Position numbers and translations under genes: made by a program. Below the pieces are notes generated by a model that worked only from the letters and a program-made list of their open reading frames with translations, searched no databases and was not told where the DNA came from. DNA of 64,000 bases from Mariniflexile litorale (GTDB lineage Bacteria; Bacteroidota; Bacteroidia; Flavobacteriales; Flavobacteriaceae): positions 2,656,501 through 2,720,500 of the forward strand of contig NZ_CP155618.1 of the NCBI RefSeq assembly GCF_031128465.2. The letters are read 5' to 3'. This document shows, piece by piece, positions 8,982-17,470 of this stretch (position 1 is the stretch's first letter; every line of letters starts with the position of its first letter).

Positions 8982-11174
8982 TTAGTTTTGTAAGGCTTCT
9001 ACCTTGATGTCTGTTCCTAATCGTTGCAAATAGGCAATAAGGGCTACAATCTCTCTGTTTTTCATTTCAATAAAATCTTCGCCATTTTCAGCGGCATATT
9101 TTTTATCGGCTTCATAAGTCTTTGCAAAATCGGGATCGGTATACAAGTTTTTCTCAATTTGAGCACCTTGTTCAAGCATGCTTTGTTGAGCGTTCGCTAT
9201 TTCCTCATCAGAATATGGAACCCCTAAGGTTACCATAGCTTCCATTTTAGTTTCGGTGTTAGATTTGTCTAACTTGCTACTACTACCAGTAATTAACCAA
9301 GGGTAACGTGGCATAATGGAACCTGAAGAGGTGCTTTGAGGGTCGTACATGTGGTTAAAGTGCCAGTTGTCAGAATATTTAGCGCCAATTCGGTGTAAAT
9401 CGGGACCTGTACGTTTGCTTCCCCATAAAAAAGGATGGTCGTAAACAAATTCCCCAGCTTTAGAATATTCCCCATAACGCTCTACTTCGTGTCTAAACGG
9501 ACGAATCATTTGTGAGTGACAGCCCACGCAGCCTTCACGAATGTATATATCTCGACCCTCTAATTCCAAAGGTGTATATGGTTTTACGCTAGCTATTGTT
9601 GGAATATTTGATTTTACCATAATGGTTGGTACAATTTGAATAACACCACCAATTAAAATAGCTACAGTAGCTAAAAGGGTTAATTGGACAGGTCTTCTTT
9701 CTAACCATGAGTGCCATCCTTCGCCAGAAGTTCGTTTTTTGGTAACACGTTCCAAGGCTGGAGCTTCCGCTAATTCATCAGTCACTTTATTGCCTTGTCT
9801 TATGGTTGCAATAACATTGTAAACCAAAATAAACATTCCTATAATGTATAAGGTTCCTCCAATGGCACGCATCCAGTACATTGGCATAATTTCAGTAACC
9901 GTTTCTAAAAAGTTACCATATACCAAAGTACCATCGGGATTGAATTGTTGCCACATAGAATATTGTGTAAAACCAGCAACATATAATGGTAATGCATACA
10001 TAATAATTCCTAAAGTACCGAGCCAGAAATGTAAATTTGCCAATCCAGTCGAGTACATTTTAGTTTTAAATAATTTGGGGATTAAGTAATAAATAATACC
10101 AAAAGCCATAAAACCATTCCAAGCTAATGCGCCTACGTGTACGTGAGCAATAATCCAATCGGTAAAATGTGCTACGGCATTAACGCTTTTAAGCGATAGC
10201 ATAGGGCCTTCAAAAGTGGCCATACCATAACCAGTAATAGCGACAACCATGAATTTTAAAACAGGGTCAGTTCGTACTTTATCCCAAGCACCACGTAATG
10301 TTAATAAGCCGTTTATCATACCACCCCAAGAAGGCATTAAAAGCATGATGGAAAATGCAACACCTAAATTTTGAGCCCACTCAGGTAAAGCTGTGTATAA
10401 TAAGTGATGAGGGCCTGCCCAAATATATATGAATATTAACGACCAGAAATGTACGATGGATAATCGGTAAGAATACACCGGTCTGTTAGCCGCTTTCGGA
10501 ACAAAATAGTACATCAACCCTAGAAACGGTGTGGTTAAAAAGAATGCTACTGCATTGTGTCCGTACCACCATTGTACCAAAGCATCTTGAACACCAGCAT
10601 AAACCGAGTAACTTTTCATGGCACTTACTGGCAATTCTAAACTATTAAAAATATGAAGGACAGCCACAGTAACAAACGTGGCGATGTAAAACCAAATAGC
10701 AACATATAAATGACGCTGTCTTCTTTTGAGTATTGTCCATATCATATTAACACCAAAAACCACCCAAATTAAAGCAATGGCAATATCTATGGGCCATTCT
10801 AATTCGGCATACTCTTTTGAAGTTGAATACCCTAATGGCAAGCTAATTGCTGCTGCAACAATGATAAGTTGCCAACCCCAAAAGTTGATGTTACTTAATA
10901 GGTCGCTCGCCATTCGTGCTTTTAATAAACGCTGAAGCGAATAATAAATACCAGCAAACATGGCGTTCCCAACAAAGGCAAAAATAACGGCGTTGGTATG
11001 TAAGGGTCTTAAGCGACCAAAACTTAACCAAGAAATACCGTCAGTAAGGTTGGGGAATAAAAACATAAAAGCAAGTAATAAACCTACTGACATTCCAACA
11101 ACACCAAAAATTATTGTGGCATAGATGAATTTTGTAACGATTTTATTATCGTAGTGAAACTGTTGCATTTCCAT
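8982..11174 (-). CDS. ccoNO: Fused cbb3 oxidase catalytic subunits CcoN-CcoO
   Basis: A 730-residue fusion. Residues 1 to about 460 are the haem-copper oxidase core with twelve or so membrane spans. Candidate metal ligands are His59, His206 in WYGHNAV, His256 and His257 in GPHH, and His344 and His346 in AHVHVG. After a linker and one more membrane segment (about 497-517), a CcoO-like cytochrome c domain carries CVGCH at 549-553, then SQMIRPFRHEVERYGEYSKAGEF. The enzyme is a high-affinity terminal oxidase that reduces oxygen to water. CcoN and CcoO are separate proteins in Proteobacteria; the fusion is common in Bacteroidota. It starts 9 bp after ccoS. Confidence 0.95.
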   Translation of the reverse strand: MEMQQFHYDNKIVTKFIYATIIFGVVGMSVGLLLAFMFLFPNLTDGISWLSFGRLRPLHTNAVIFAFVGNAMFAGIYYSLQRLLKARMASDLLSNINFWGWQLIIVAAAISLPLGYSTSKEYAELEWPIDIAIALIWVVFGVNMIWTILKRRQRHLYVAIWFYIATFVTVAVLHIFNSLELPVSAMKSYSVYAGVQDALVQWWYGHNAVAFFLTTPFLGLMYYFVPKAANRPVYSYRLSIVHFWSLIFIYIWAGPHHLLYTALPEWAQNLGVAFSIMLLMPSWGGMINGLLTLRGAWDKVRTDPVLKFMVVAITGYGMATFEGPMLSLKSVNAVAHFTDWIIAHVHVGALAWNGFMAFGIIYYLIPKLFKTKMYSTGLANLHFWLGTLGIIMYALPLYVAGFTQYSMWQQFNPDGTLVYGNFLETVTEIMPMYWMRAIGGTLYIIGMFILVYNVIATIRQGNKVTDELAEAPALERVTKKRTSGEGWHSWLERRPVQLTLLATVAILIGGVIQIVPTIMVKSNIPTIASVKPYTPLELEGRDIYIREGCVGCHSQMIRPFRHEVERYGEYSKAGEFVYDHPFLWGSKRTGPDLHRIGAKYSDNWHFNHMYDPQSTSSGSIMPRYPWLITGSSSKLDKSNTETKMEAMVTLGVPYSDEEIANAQQSMLEQGAQIEKNLYTDPDFAKTYEADKKYAAENGEDFIEMKNREIVALIAYLQRLGTDIKVEALQN

Positions 11175-11183
11175 AGTAATGTG

Positions 11184-11369
11184 TTAATCTTTTTTGGTTA
11201 GTATCGTTTTTTTTGGTTTTTCTTTTATGAGTTCATCTTCAAAAAGCATACGAACGGAAGGGGTATAGCTATCATCAAATTGCCCGTTTCTAACGGCTAC
11301 AATAAAGGCCACGAAAAAAACAATAGCCACAAGAATGCTTATAGTAAGTAATATATATATAACGCTCAT
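11184..11369 (-). CDS. ccoS: cbb3 oxidase maturation protein CcoS
   Basis: A 61-residue protein: MSVIYILLTISILVAIVFFVAF membrane segment, then GQFDDSYTPSVRMLFED, which is the conserved CcoS motif (FDD, then P and RML). CcoS is needed for cofactor insertion into cbb3 oxidase. It is the first gene of the operon, directly downstream of the Fnr-type promoter. Confidence 0.92.
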   Translation of the reverse strand: MSVIYILLTISILVAIVFFVAFIVAVRNGQFDDSYTPSVRMLFEDELIKEKPKKTILTKKD

Positions 11370-11389
11370 ACCTATTTGAAGTTATGGTT

Positions 11390-11433
11390 CAAAAGTACCT
11401 TCATACCTGTTTTAAAAAAATGACATTTGTCAT
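11390..11433 (-). promoter_or_regulatory. Crp/Fnr-type operator and -7 box of the cbb3 operon
   Basis: Read on the minus strand, the -7 box is TACTTTTG (11397 down to 11390). The palindrome ATGA-N6-TCAT covers 11420-11433, centre 11426.5. The distance from centre to the box's last G is 36.5 bp, identical to hemN. It lies 50-65 bp upstream of the ccoS start. Confidence 0.75.
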
Positions 11434-11458
11434 ATTTCATTATTTAGTTTCCTTTTTT

Positions 11459-11538
11459 GGCGTTACCACAAGGGTCGGGCTTTCCACTGTATCTTTTTTG
11501 AGAAAAACAAAAAAGGATGCCGTTTCAATCCCTAACGC
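11459..11538. repeat. REP-like dispersed repeat, copy B
   Basis: An 80-bp element with GGCGTTACCACAAGGGTCGG at the left and CAATCCCTAACGC at the right. An internal inverted pair, ATCTTTTTTG and CAAAAAAGGAT, is present. It lies between the end of ccoI and the cbb3 promoter. Confidence 0.85.
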
Positions 11539-11620
11539 ATGTATATGCCAAATTCAGTTTTTATTCTCTACTTCGTTTAACTCTCTAAACCGTCATTTTA
11601 TAGTTATTTTTTGAATGTAT

Positions 11621-13999
11621 TTAGGATGGGATTTTTCGGCCTAAAACATTCGTTGCAACAGTTGTAAATACCACGATACTTATAGAACTTAATGGCATTA
11701 AAATAGCCGCAACCACTGGTTCTAATTGTCCTGTAACAGCAAAATATAACCCGATGATGTTGTATATAAATGATAGCCCAAAACTCCATTTGATGATTTT
11801 AATAGCCGATTTTGAAACCTTTATATAATTATAGAGTTGATTGAATTTTGAAGCATCCAAAATAGCATCGCAAGCTGGAGAAAATACATTTACATTTTCT
11901 GATATGGCTATACCAACATTACTTTGCGCCAACGCGCCAGCATCATTTAATCCATCCCCGATCATTAAAACTTTTGCGCCTTCACTTTGATGGTATTTAA
12001 TGTATTCCAACTTGTCTTCAGGTTTCTGATTGAAAAGTAGTTTTGTTTTTGTGGGTAATAATTTGGTTAAATTCTCAAGTTCACCCGCATTATCACCAGA
12101 AAGAATCACCAAATCATATTCTTTTTTTAAAGTGTTAAATAATTGCGATAACCCTTTTCTGTATTTATTGTAAAAGGTGAATTTTCCTTTGTATTGGTTG
12201 TTTGTACTTACGTGGACTGCGGTGTTTAAAGTGGCTGTGTTATTGTTGTGTCCCACAAATGATGCTGAACCAATTTTTATATGTTGGTCTTTGTATTTAG
12301 CTTCGATACCTTGTCCTAAAAACTCTTCATAGGTATCTAAAGTTACAATGTTGTTTTGGTCTAAGAGTGCATATAATGACCGGCTTAAGGGGTGGTTAGA
12401 ACCACGTAAAGTACTTTTCAATAAGGCTTCTTCAGCGTTAGATAATGTCAAGCCTTCATAACCAATGGTGGTTTCTTTGTTGGCTGTAATGGTTCCTGTT
12501 TTATCAAAAATAATAGTATCTATTTTTGCTAATTGCTCTATAACACTGGCGTTTTTTAAGTAGAATTTTTTCTTTCCCAAAATGCGTAAAACATTCCCAA
12601 AAGTAAAAGGGGCTGCTAATGCAATCGCACATGGACAAGCTATAATTAATACAGATGTAAAAACATTAAGCGCTTTACTCGAATCGGTAAATAGCCAAAA
12701 TGAAGTTGCTACTAAGGCAATTAATAAAATAGTAATAGTGAATTGCTTGCTTATACTATTGGTAATGTTGGTAAACGATAATTCTTTGTCCTTTTTAAAA
12801 ACATCATTACTCCAAAGTTGGGTTAAATAACTTTGTTCTACAGATTTTAAAACATCTACTTCAATACTGCCATCCATTTGTTTACCACCAGCAAACAATT
12901 TATCGCCCGATTGTTTTGAAACTATTTTAGATTCACCAGTAACAAAACTATAGTCAATCCGCGCTTGTCCTTTTATAAGAATACAATCTACAGGAATGAG
13001 TTCTTCATTTCTAATTAAAAGACGATCGCCCTTTTCAATATCATAAACTTGAATGGATGCTTCGGAATTATCAGAACTAATTTTAGTAATCCCAATAGGG
13101 AAATACGATTTGTAGTCACGTTCAAAAGATAAAAAGCTGTATGTTTTTTGTTGAAATAATTTCCCCAGTAATAAAAAGAAAATGAGTCCTGTTAAACTAT
13201 CAAAAAAACCAGAACCCGTATTGGAAATAATTTCAAATGTACTTCTAGAGAATAAAACAGCAGCACCTAAAGCAATAGGAACATCAATATTTAAAATTTT
13301 AGAACGAAGCCCTTTAAAAGCAGAAATGAAATAATCTTGAGCCGAATAGAACACTACGGGAACCGAAAAGGCAAACATCAACCACCTAAACATAGGTTTG
13401 AATTGTTCTAACCAAAACTCACCTACTTGAAAATATTCCGGAAAGGATAAAAACATCACGTTGCCAAAGGCAAACCCGGCAACACCTAGTTTATAAATTA
13501 AAGACCGATCAACATGCTTTTTTCCAACACTATAATCATCTAAACTTATAAACGGTTCATAGCCAATACTACTTAATAAAGCTACTAAGTTTTTCAAAGA
13601 AAGCGATTCCTGATTATAAGTAATTCGAACCGTTTTCTTTCCGAAGTTAACAATAGAAGCACTTATAAATGGATTTAATTTGTTGAGGTTTTCAAGAATC
13701 CAAATACAAGAACTACAATGAATATGAGGAATGTATAAAGTGATTATTTGAGTATCACCATCATCAAACTCTAATAATTGCTCAATAATTTTAGTATTCT
13801 CTAAAAAGTTGTATTTGCCTTCAATATCTTTAGGAGTAGCCCCAGGTGCCGTTTGTAAATCGTAATAACATGTTAAATCGTTTAATGAAAAAATTTCGTA
13901 AACAGTTTTACAACCATTACAACAAAATTCTTTATCATCAAACGTGATTTTAGAAGAATTAGCATCTAAGCCACAATGAAAACATGTGCTTTTACTCAT
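11621..13999 (-). CDS. ccoI: Copper-exporting P-type ATPase for cbb3 assembly (CcoI/FixI type)
   Basis: A 792-residue P1B ATPase. A Cys-rich N-terminal domain (CFHCG, CCNGC, residues 6-30) precedes an HMA metal-binding fold with CSSC at 95-98. Then come the membrane spans, the actuator motif TGES (about 354), the copper-site CPC at 455-457, the phosphorylation motif DKTGT at 499, and the hinge GDGLND. The family delivers copper toward the cbb3 oxidase rather than conferring resistance. Here it has its own Fnr-type promoter, next to the oxidase operon and in the same direction. A CopA-like role is possible but less likely in this setting. Confidence 0.92.
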   Translation of the reverse strand: MSKSTCFHCGLDANSSKITFDDKEFCCNGCKTVYEIFSLNDLTCYYDLQTAPGATPKDIEGKYNFLENTKIIEQLLEFDDGDTQIITLYIPHIHCSSCIWILENLNKLNPFISASIVNFGKKTVRITYNQESLSLKNLVALLSSIGYEPFISLDDYSVGKKHVDRSLIYKLGVAGFAFGNVMFLSFPEYFQVGEFWLEQFKPMFRWLMFAFSVPVVFYSAQDYFISAFKGLRSKILNIDVPIALGAAVLFSRSTFEIISNTGSGFFDSLTGLIFFLLLGKLFQQKTYSFLSFERDYKSYFPIGITKISSDNSEASIQVYDIEKGDRLLIRNEELIPVDCILIKGQARIDYSFVTGESKIVSKQSGDKLFAGGKQMDGSIEVDVLKSVEQSYLTQLWSNDVFKKDKELSFTNITNSISKQFTITILLIALVATSFWLFTDSSKALNVFTSVLIIACPCAIALAAPFTFGNVLRILGKKKFYLKNASVIEQLAKIDTIIFDKTGTITANKETTIGYEGLTLSNAEEALLKSTLRGSNHPLSRSLYALLDQNNIVTLDTYEEFLGQGIEAKYKDQHIKIGSASFVGHNNNTATLNTAVHVSTNNQYKGKFTFYNKYRKGLSQLFNTLKKEYDLVILSGDNAGELENLTKLLPTKTKLLFNQKPEDKLEYIKYHQSEGAKVLMIGDGLNDAGALAQSNVGIAISENVNVFSPACDAILDASKFNQLYNYIKVSKSAIKIIKWSFGLSFIYNIIGLYFAVTGQLEPVVAAILMPLSSISIVVFTTVATNVLGRKIPS

Positions 14000-14026
14000 T
14001 TTTTATTTACTCAATTATACCTAACA

Positions 14027-14074
14027 CAAAGGTTGAGATAGATGTGCTTTATAAATATGATATTCGTCATATTT
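14027..14074 (-). promoter_or_regulatory. Crp/Fnr-type operator and -7 box of ccoI
   Basis: This is the most complete palindrome in the window: AAATATGA (14053-14060), six bases, then TCATATTT (14067-14074), centre 14063.5. On the minus strand the matching -7 box is AACCTTTG ending at 14027, one mismatch from TAnnTTTG and again 36.5 bp from the operator centre. The same site also lies upstream of the divergent kinase, but no -7 box fits on that side. Confidence 0.72.
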
Positions 14075-14105
14075 TATTTATTTTTACCAAACTTCAATTT
14101 TAAGC

Positions 14106-14210
14106 ATGTATCATTGTATGAATTCATTTAGTGCCATTAAATTTTTTACTCAAGAAGAGTTGCAATCAGGATTGTTAACTTTTAAGAATTTTCAAAAGCT
14201 TTTATTTTAA
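14106..14210 (+). CDS. Possible 34-codon upstream ORF coupled to the kinase
   Basis: An ORF starts at ATG 14106 (a second in-frame ATG is at 14118) and ends in TAA at 14208-14210. The last A of the stop is the first base of the kinase ATG. The predicted peptide includes FSAIKFFTQEELQ and has no recognised family. The stop-start overlap suggests translational coupling, but an ORF this short can arise by chance in AT-rich DNA. No ribosome-binding site was seen. Confidence 0.3.
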   Translation: MYHCMNSFSAIKFFTQEELQSGLLTFKNFQKLLF

Positions 14211-15454
14211 TGTTTCAGAACGATAAAGATGTTTTTAAGGTGCTTTTTGAAGCTGTTTCAGAAGGTGTTATTGTGGTAGATAGTCAGCAAAAAATTGTAG
14301 CTACCAATGCTTCAGCAGAACACATGTTTGGCTATACAAAATCAGAACTTGTAAACCGAGAACTTGATATTTTAATTCCGCAAAAATACCATGCTACACA
14401 TGGGGCGCATGTGGATGGCTTTATGAAACAAAAAGAAAGTAGGCAAATGGGGCGAGGTCGTGATTTGTACGGTGCCCGAAAAGATGGTGCTTCGTTTCCT
14501 GTTGAAGCAGGCTTAAATCCGTTAGAAATTAATGGGGGATCTTATGTTATGGCTTTGGTTATAGATATTTCCATACGGAAACAACAAGAGCTTCAATTAC
14601 AGGAACTCAACATGCAATTAGAAAAGAAAGTAAAGGAGCGAACCAAGGAGTTGAGTAGTACTGTTGAAGCATTGAGAACAGTAAACATAGAGCGAGATGC
14701 CGAGATTAAAAAACGTATTGAAGCTCAAAATAAAACAAAAAACGCTTTAAAAAAGGAAAAAGAACTTAACGAATTAAAAACAAAATTTCTATCGTTAGTA
14801 TCTCATGAATTTAAAACACCTTTAAGTGGTATTTTAACTTCCGCCATGTTATTGGGCAAATATAAGTTAGCCGAGCAACAGGAAAAGCGTGATAAACATG
14901 TGAAAACGATTTCGGATAAAGTGCATTACCTTAATAATATTTTAAACGATTTTTTATCTATCGAAAAATTAGAAACAGGTAAAATTAATTATAAATTTAG
15001 CATTTTTAAAATAAGTAAAGTGGTAAATGAAGTGGTTTATAATACCAATATGCTTTTAAAAGAAGGACAAAAAATAAACTATCCCGAAAATATTGATGAT
15101 TATTCTATGTTTCAAGATGAAAAAACTGTAGAATTAGCACTGTCTAACTTGGTACACAATGCTATTAAATATTCACCTGAAAACACTTTGGTGGATATTC
15201 AAATAATACAAGATAAAAAACAGACCACTTTCAAAATAAAGGATAATGGTATGGGGATTCCTTTGAAAGATCAGAAAATGATATTTAATCGTTATTTCAG
15301 AGCAGAAAACGCGCTTCTAACACAAGGCACGGGTATTGGTTTGAATATCGTGAAAAGCCATTTAGAAAATTTAGGAGGCGTTATAAGTTTTGAAAGTGAA
15401 GAAAATAAAGGAAGTGAGTTTATATTTATATTACCAAATAAAGCTAACCAATGA
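14210..15454 (+). CDS. PAS-domain sensor histidine kinase, FixL-like
   Basis: A 414-residue kinase without membrane segments. A PAS domain spans about 8-125, a coiled coil about 126-190, and HisKA starts near 190 with SHEFKTP (phosphoacceptor His199). The ATPase domain shows the N-box LVHNAIKYSP, DNGMGIP and GTGIGLNIV. In the PAS domain, IPQKYHATHGAH and MGRGRDLYGARKDG line up by eye with the haem-binding region of FixL. His64 falls at the proximal haem ligand and Arg84 at the distal Arg. The same residues occur in PAS domains not shown to bind haem. Its stop overlaps the next gene by 4 bp (ATGA), so both are made together. Confidence 0.85.
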   Translation: MFQNDKDVFKVLFEAVSEGVIVVDSQQKIVATNASAEHMFGYTKSELVNRELDILIPQKYHATHGAHVDGFMKQKESRQMGRGRDLYGARKDGASFPVEAGLNPLEINGGSYVMALVIDISIRKQQELQLQELNMQLEKKVKERTKELSSTVEALRTVNIERDAEIKKRIEAQNKTKNALKKEKELNELKTKFLSLVSHEFKTPLSGILTSAMLLGKYKLAEQQEKRDKHVKTISDKVHYLNNILNDFLSIEKLETGKINYKFSIFKISKVVNEVVYNTNMLLKEGQKINYPENIDDYSMFQDEKTVELALSNLVHNAIKYSPENTLVDIQIIQDKKQTTFKIKDNGMGIPLKDQKMIFNRYFRAENALLTQGTGIGLNIVKSHLENLGGVISFESEENKGSEFIFILPNKANQ

Positions 15455-16503
15455 AAAAAATATTACTGATAGAAGACGATGTAGTTTTAAGAGAAAATAC
15501 CGCTGAATTATTAGAACTTGCGGATTACGATGTTACAACAGCACCCAATGGGAAAATAGGATTGGGTATAGCCAAAAGCAGTTTGCCAGATATTATTGTT
15601 TGCGATATCATGATGCCCGAACTAGATGGTTACGGAGTTTTAGAAGCATTAGCTAAAAATGATACGACCAAACAGATTCCTTTTATATTTTTATCTGCAA
15701 AAACTGAACGTAAAGATGTTAGAAGGGGCATGGACTTAGGAGCAGACGATTATATAACCAAACCTTTTGAAGAAGATGAGCTTATAAGTGCCATTGAAAG
15801 CCGTTTAGCTAAGGCCGCTATTTTAAAAGAAAAAAATGATGCACAAACAAATTTAGATTCAGTTAATGAAGAAGAACTTAGAACACTTAATGATTTAAAG
15901 AATTTTTTTGATGATAATGGTAATGAGGTAAGTTATGTTAAAGGGGATGTAATATATGAAGAAGGACAAAACTCTAATAACATCTATTTAATTTCTAAAG
16001 GCTTAATAAAGTGTCATAAATTAGATGAGCAAGGTAAAGATTTAACGACAGCTTTGTATAAAGATGATGATTTGTTTGGCTATACCTCCTTTACACAAAA
16101 CATGCCTTATCAAGAAACAGCAACAGCTATAGATGATTCAAAACTAGTGGCGCTTTCTAAAAACGAACTTAAAAATGTACTTAATAGCAATCATAAAGTA
16201 ACTTTAGAACTTATACAATTATTAACCGACGATCTTACAGTTGTAAAAGACCAATTATTACAAATGGCATACAGTTCGGTTAAAAGAAAAACAGCAACCA
16301 CTATTTTAAAATTTGCTGAAAAATTGAACCGTAAACCCGAAGATCCTATTAGGATTTCCAGAAACGATTTAGCTAATGTAGCTGGTATAGCCTTAGAAAG
16401 CTTGATTAGAACACTGTCAAGTTTTAAAGATTTAGGACTTATTGAAATAGAAGGTAGGAATATTAGAATTTTAGATATTAATAAACTTCAGCAAATAAGT
16501 TGA
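15451..16503 (+). CDS. Receiver domain fused to a Crp/Fnr-type transcription factor
   Basis: A 350-residue regulator with an unusual domain order. A receiver (1-120) carries Asp52 in VCDIMMPELDG as phosphoacceptor and ends with the conserved Lys in ITKPFEED. A cyclic-nucleotide-binding-like beta-roll spans about 150-260 (VKGDVIYEEGQNSNNIYLISKG). A Crp-type winged helix covers about 280-350, with recognition helix NVAGIALESLIRTLSSF. The Glu and Arg that contact the TGA half-site in Crp/Fnr are kept. It is translationally coupled to the PAS kinase, so it should receive phosphate from it. It is a prime candidate to bind the ATGA-N6-TCAT sites nearby. Confidence 0.88.
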   Translation: MKKILLIEDDVVLRENTAELLELADYDVTTAPNGKIGLGIAKSSLPDIIVCDIMMPELDGYGVLEALAKNDTTKQIPFIFLSAKTERKDVRRGMDLGADDYITKPFEEDELISAIESRLAKAAILKEKNDAQTNLDSVNEEELRTLNDLKNFFDDNGNEVSYVKGDVIYEEGQNSNNIYLISKGLIKCHKLDEQGKDLTTALYKDDDLFGYTSFTQNMPYQETATAIDDSKLVALSKNELKNVLNSNHKVTLELIQLLTDDLTVVKDQLLQMAYSSVKRKTATTILKFAEKLNRKPEDPIRISRNDLANVAGIALESLIRTLSSFKDLGLIEIEGRNIRILDINKLQQIS

Positions 16504-16523
16504 TTTTATTGAAATAAGGTCGA

Positions 16524-16570
16524 ATTATGATTTTGGTCATATTTAGTTAAGTGTCATGCTTTTATTTTTG
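16524..16570 (+). promoter_or_regulatory. Crp/Fnr-type operator and -7 box of the second usp gene
   Basis: The palindrome has core ATGA-N6-TCAT at 16527-16540, centre 16533.5, with flanks TT and AT. A perfect -7 box TATTTTTG lies at 16563-16570, again 36.5 bp from the centre. Transcription would begin near 16575, which rules out the GTG at 16551 as start and supports the ATG at 16590. Confidence 0.75.
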
Positions 16571-16589
16571 TTGTTTGAAGCAAAGAGGC

Positions 16590-17423
16590 ATGAAGAATAT
16601 TTTAATACCCACAGATTTTTCTGAAAATTCATGGAATGCCATAGAATATGCGCTCCATTTTTTCAGTACATCGTCGTGTAACTTCTATTTATTACATGTT
16701 AATACAAAGGATGCCGTAGTAAACGATGGTGATACCTATGATAAATATATTGGTACTGAAACAATAACAAAACCTTCAAAAAAATTATTGCATGAAACTT
16801 TAAAACGGATTCATGACAATTTTCCAAAAAATCCAAACCATAAATTTTTTACAATTTCAGATAGTAATTATATAACCGATTCTATTAGAGAACAAGTCAT
16901 ACAAAATAGAATTAATCTAATAGTAATGGGCACAAAAGGAGCTACAGGGTTAAAAAAAATAGCTATTGGTACGAATGCAGGCAATGTTATTACAAAAGTA
17001 AAGTGCACTACCATGGTGGTGCCAGAGAATGCCAAATACGTAGTACCAAAAGAGATTGCATTTCTAACCGATTTTTCCATCTTTTACCGTCCAGAAACTT
17101 TACAGCCAATATTAGATATCATTGAAGCGAATAAAGCAATGGTAAACGTGTTGCATATCAATAAATATGATTTAGCCCTTAATGAAGATCAGAAAAAAAA
17201 CAAAGAATATTTAGAAGATTACTTTACTAATTACAAGCACAGTTTTTGTTTTTTAACTAATAAGCACATAGAAAATGCCGTGCAGCAGTTTGTAGACGAT
17301 AAAGGAATAAATTTAATAACCATGTTGGCTAAAAATCTAAATTATTTTCAGCAAATATTATTTCATCCTGCAGTTAATGAAATTAGTTACTATAAAGAGG
17401 TGCCTTTTTTGGTATTACATTAA
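16590..17423 (+). CDS. Universal stress protein (UspA family), tandem
   Basis: A 277-residue protein starting MKNILIPTDFSENSWNAIEYAL. The first Usp fold carries MGTKGATGLKKIAIGTNAGNVI, matching the G-2x-G-9x-G nucleotide motif. The second half (about 150-277) is a diverged Usp fold lacking a clear nucleotide motif. A longer reading frame from GTG 16551 is rejected because it starts upstream of the predicted transcription start. Like the other usp gene it is driven by an Fnr-type promoter, which links both to oxygen limitation. Confidence 0.88.
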   Translation: MKNILIPTDFSENSWNAIEYALHFFSTSSCNFYLLHVNTKDAVVNDGDTYDKYIGTETITKPSKKLLHETLKRIHDNFPKNPNHKFFTISDSNYITDSIREQVIQNRINLIVMGTKGATGLKKIAIGTNAGNVITKVKCTTMVVPENAKYVVPKEIAFLTDFSIFYRPETLQPILDIIEANKAMVNVLHINKYDLALNEDQKKNKEYLEDYFTNYKHSFCFLTNKHIENAVQQFVDDKGINLITMLAKNLNYFQQILFHPAVNEISYYKEVPFLVLH

Positions 17424-17470
17424 CAATGTTTTGAAAAAATTTAATTTTTAAAACTTTACAATGATTAAGA

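Noticed and set aside
14057-14210. The ccoI operator as an activator site for the divergent kinase too
   Set aside because: No -7 box fits on the plus strand at the spacing used by the other sites.
16551-16589. GTG start adding 13 residues to the second Usp protein
   Set aside because: It lies upstream of the -7 box at 16563-16570, and the Usp fold begins at ATG 16590.
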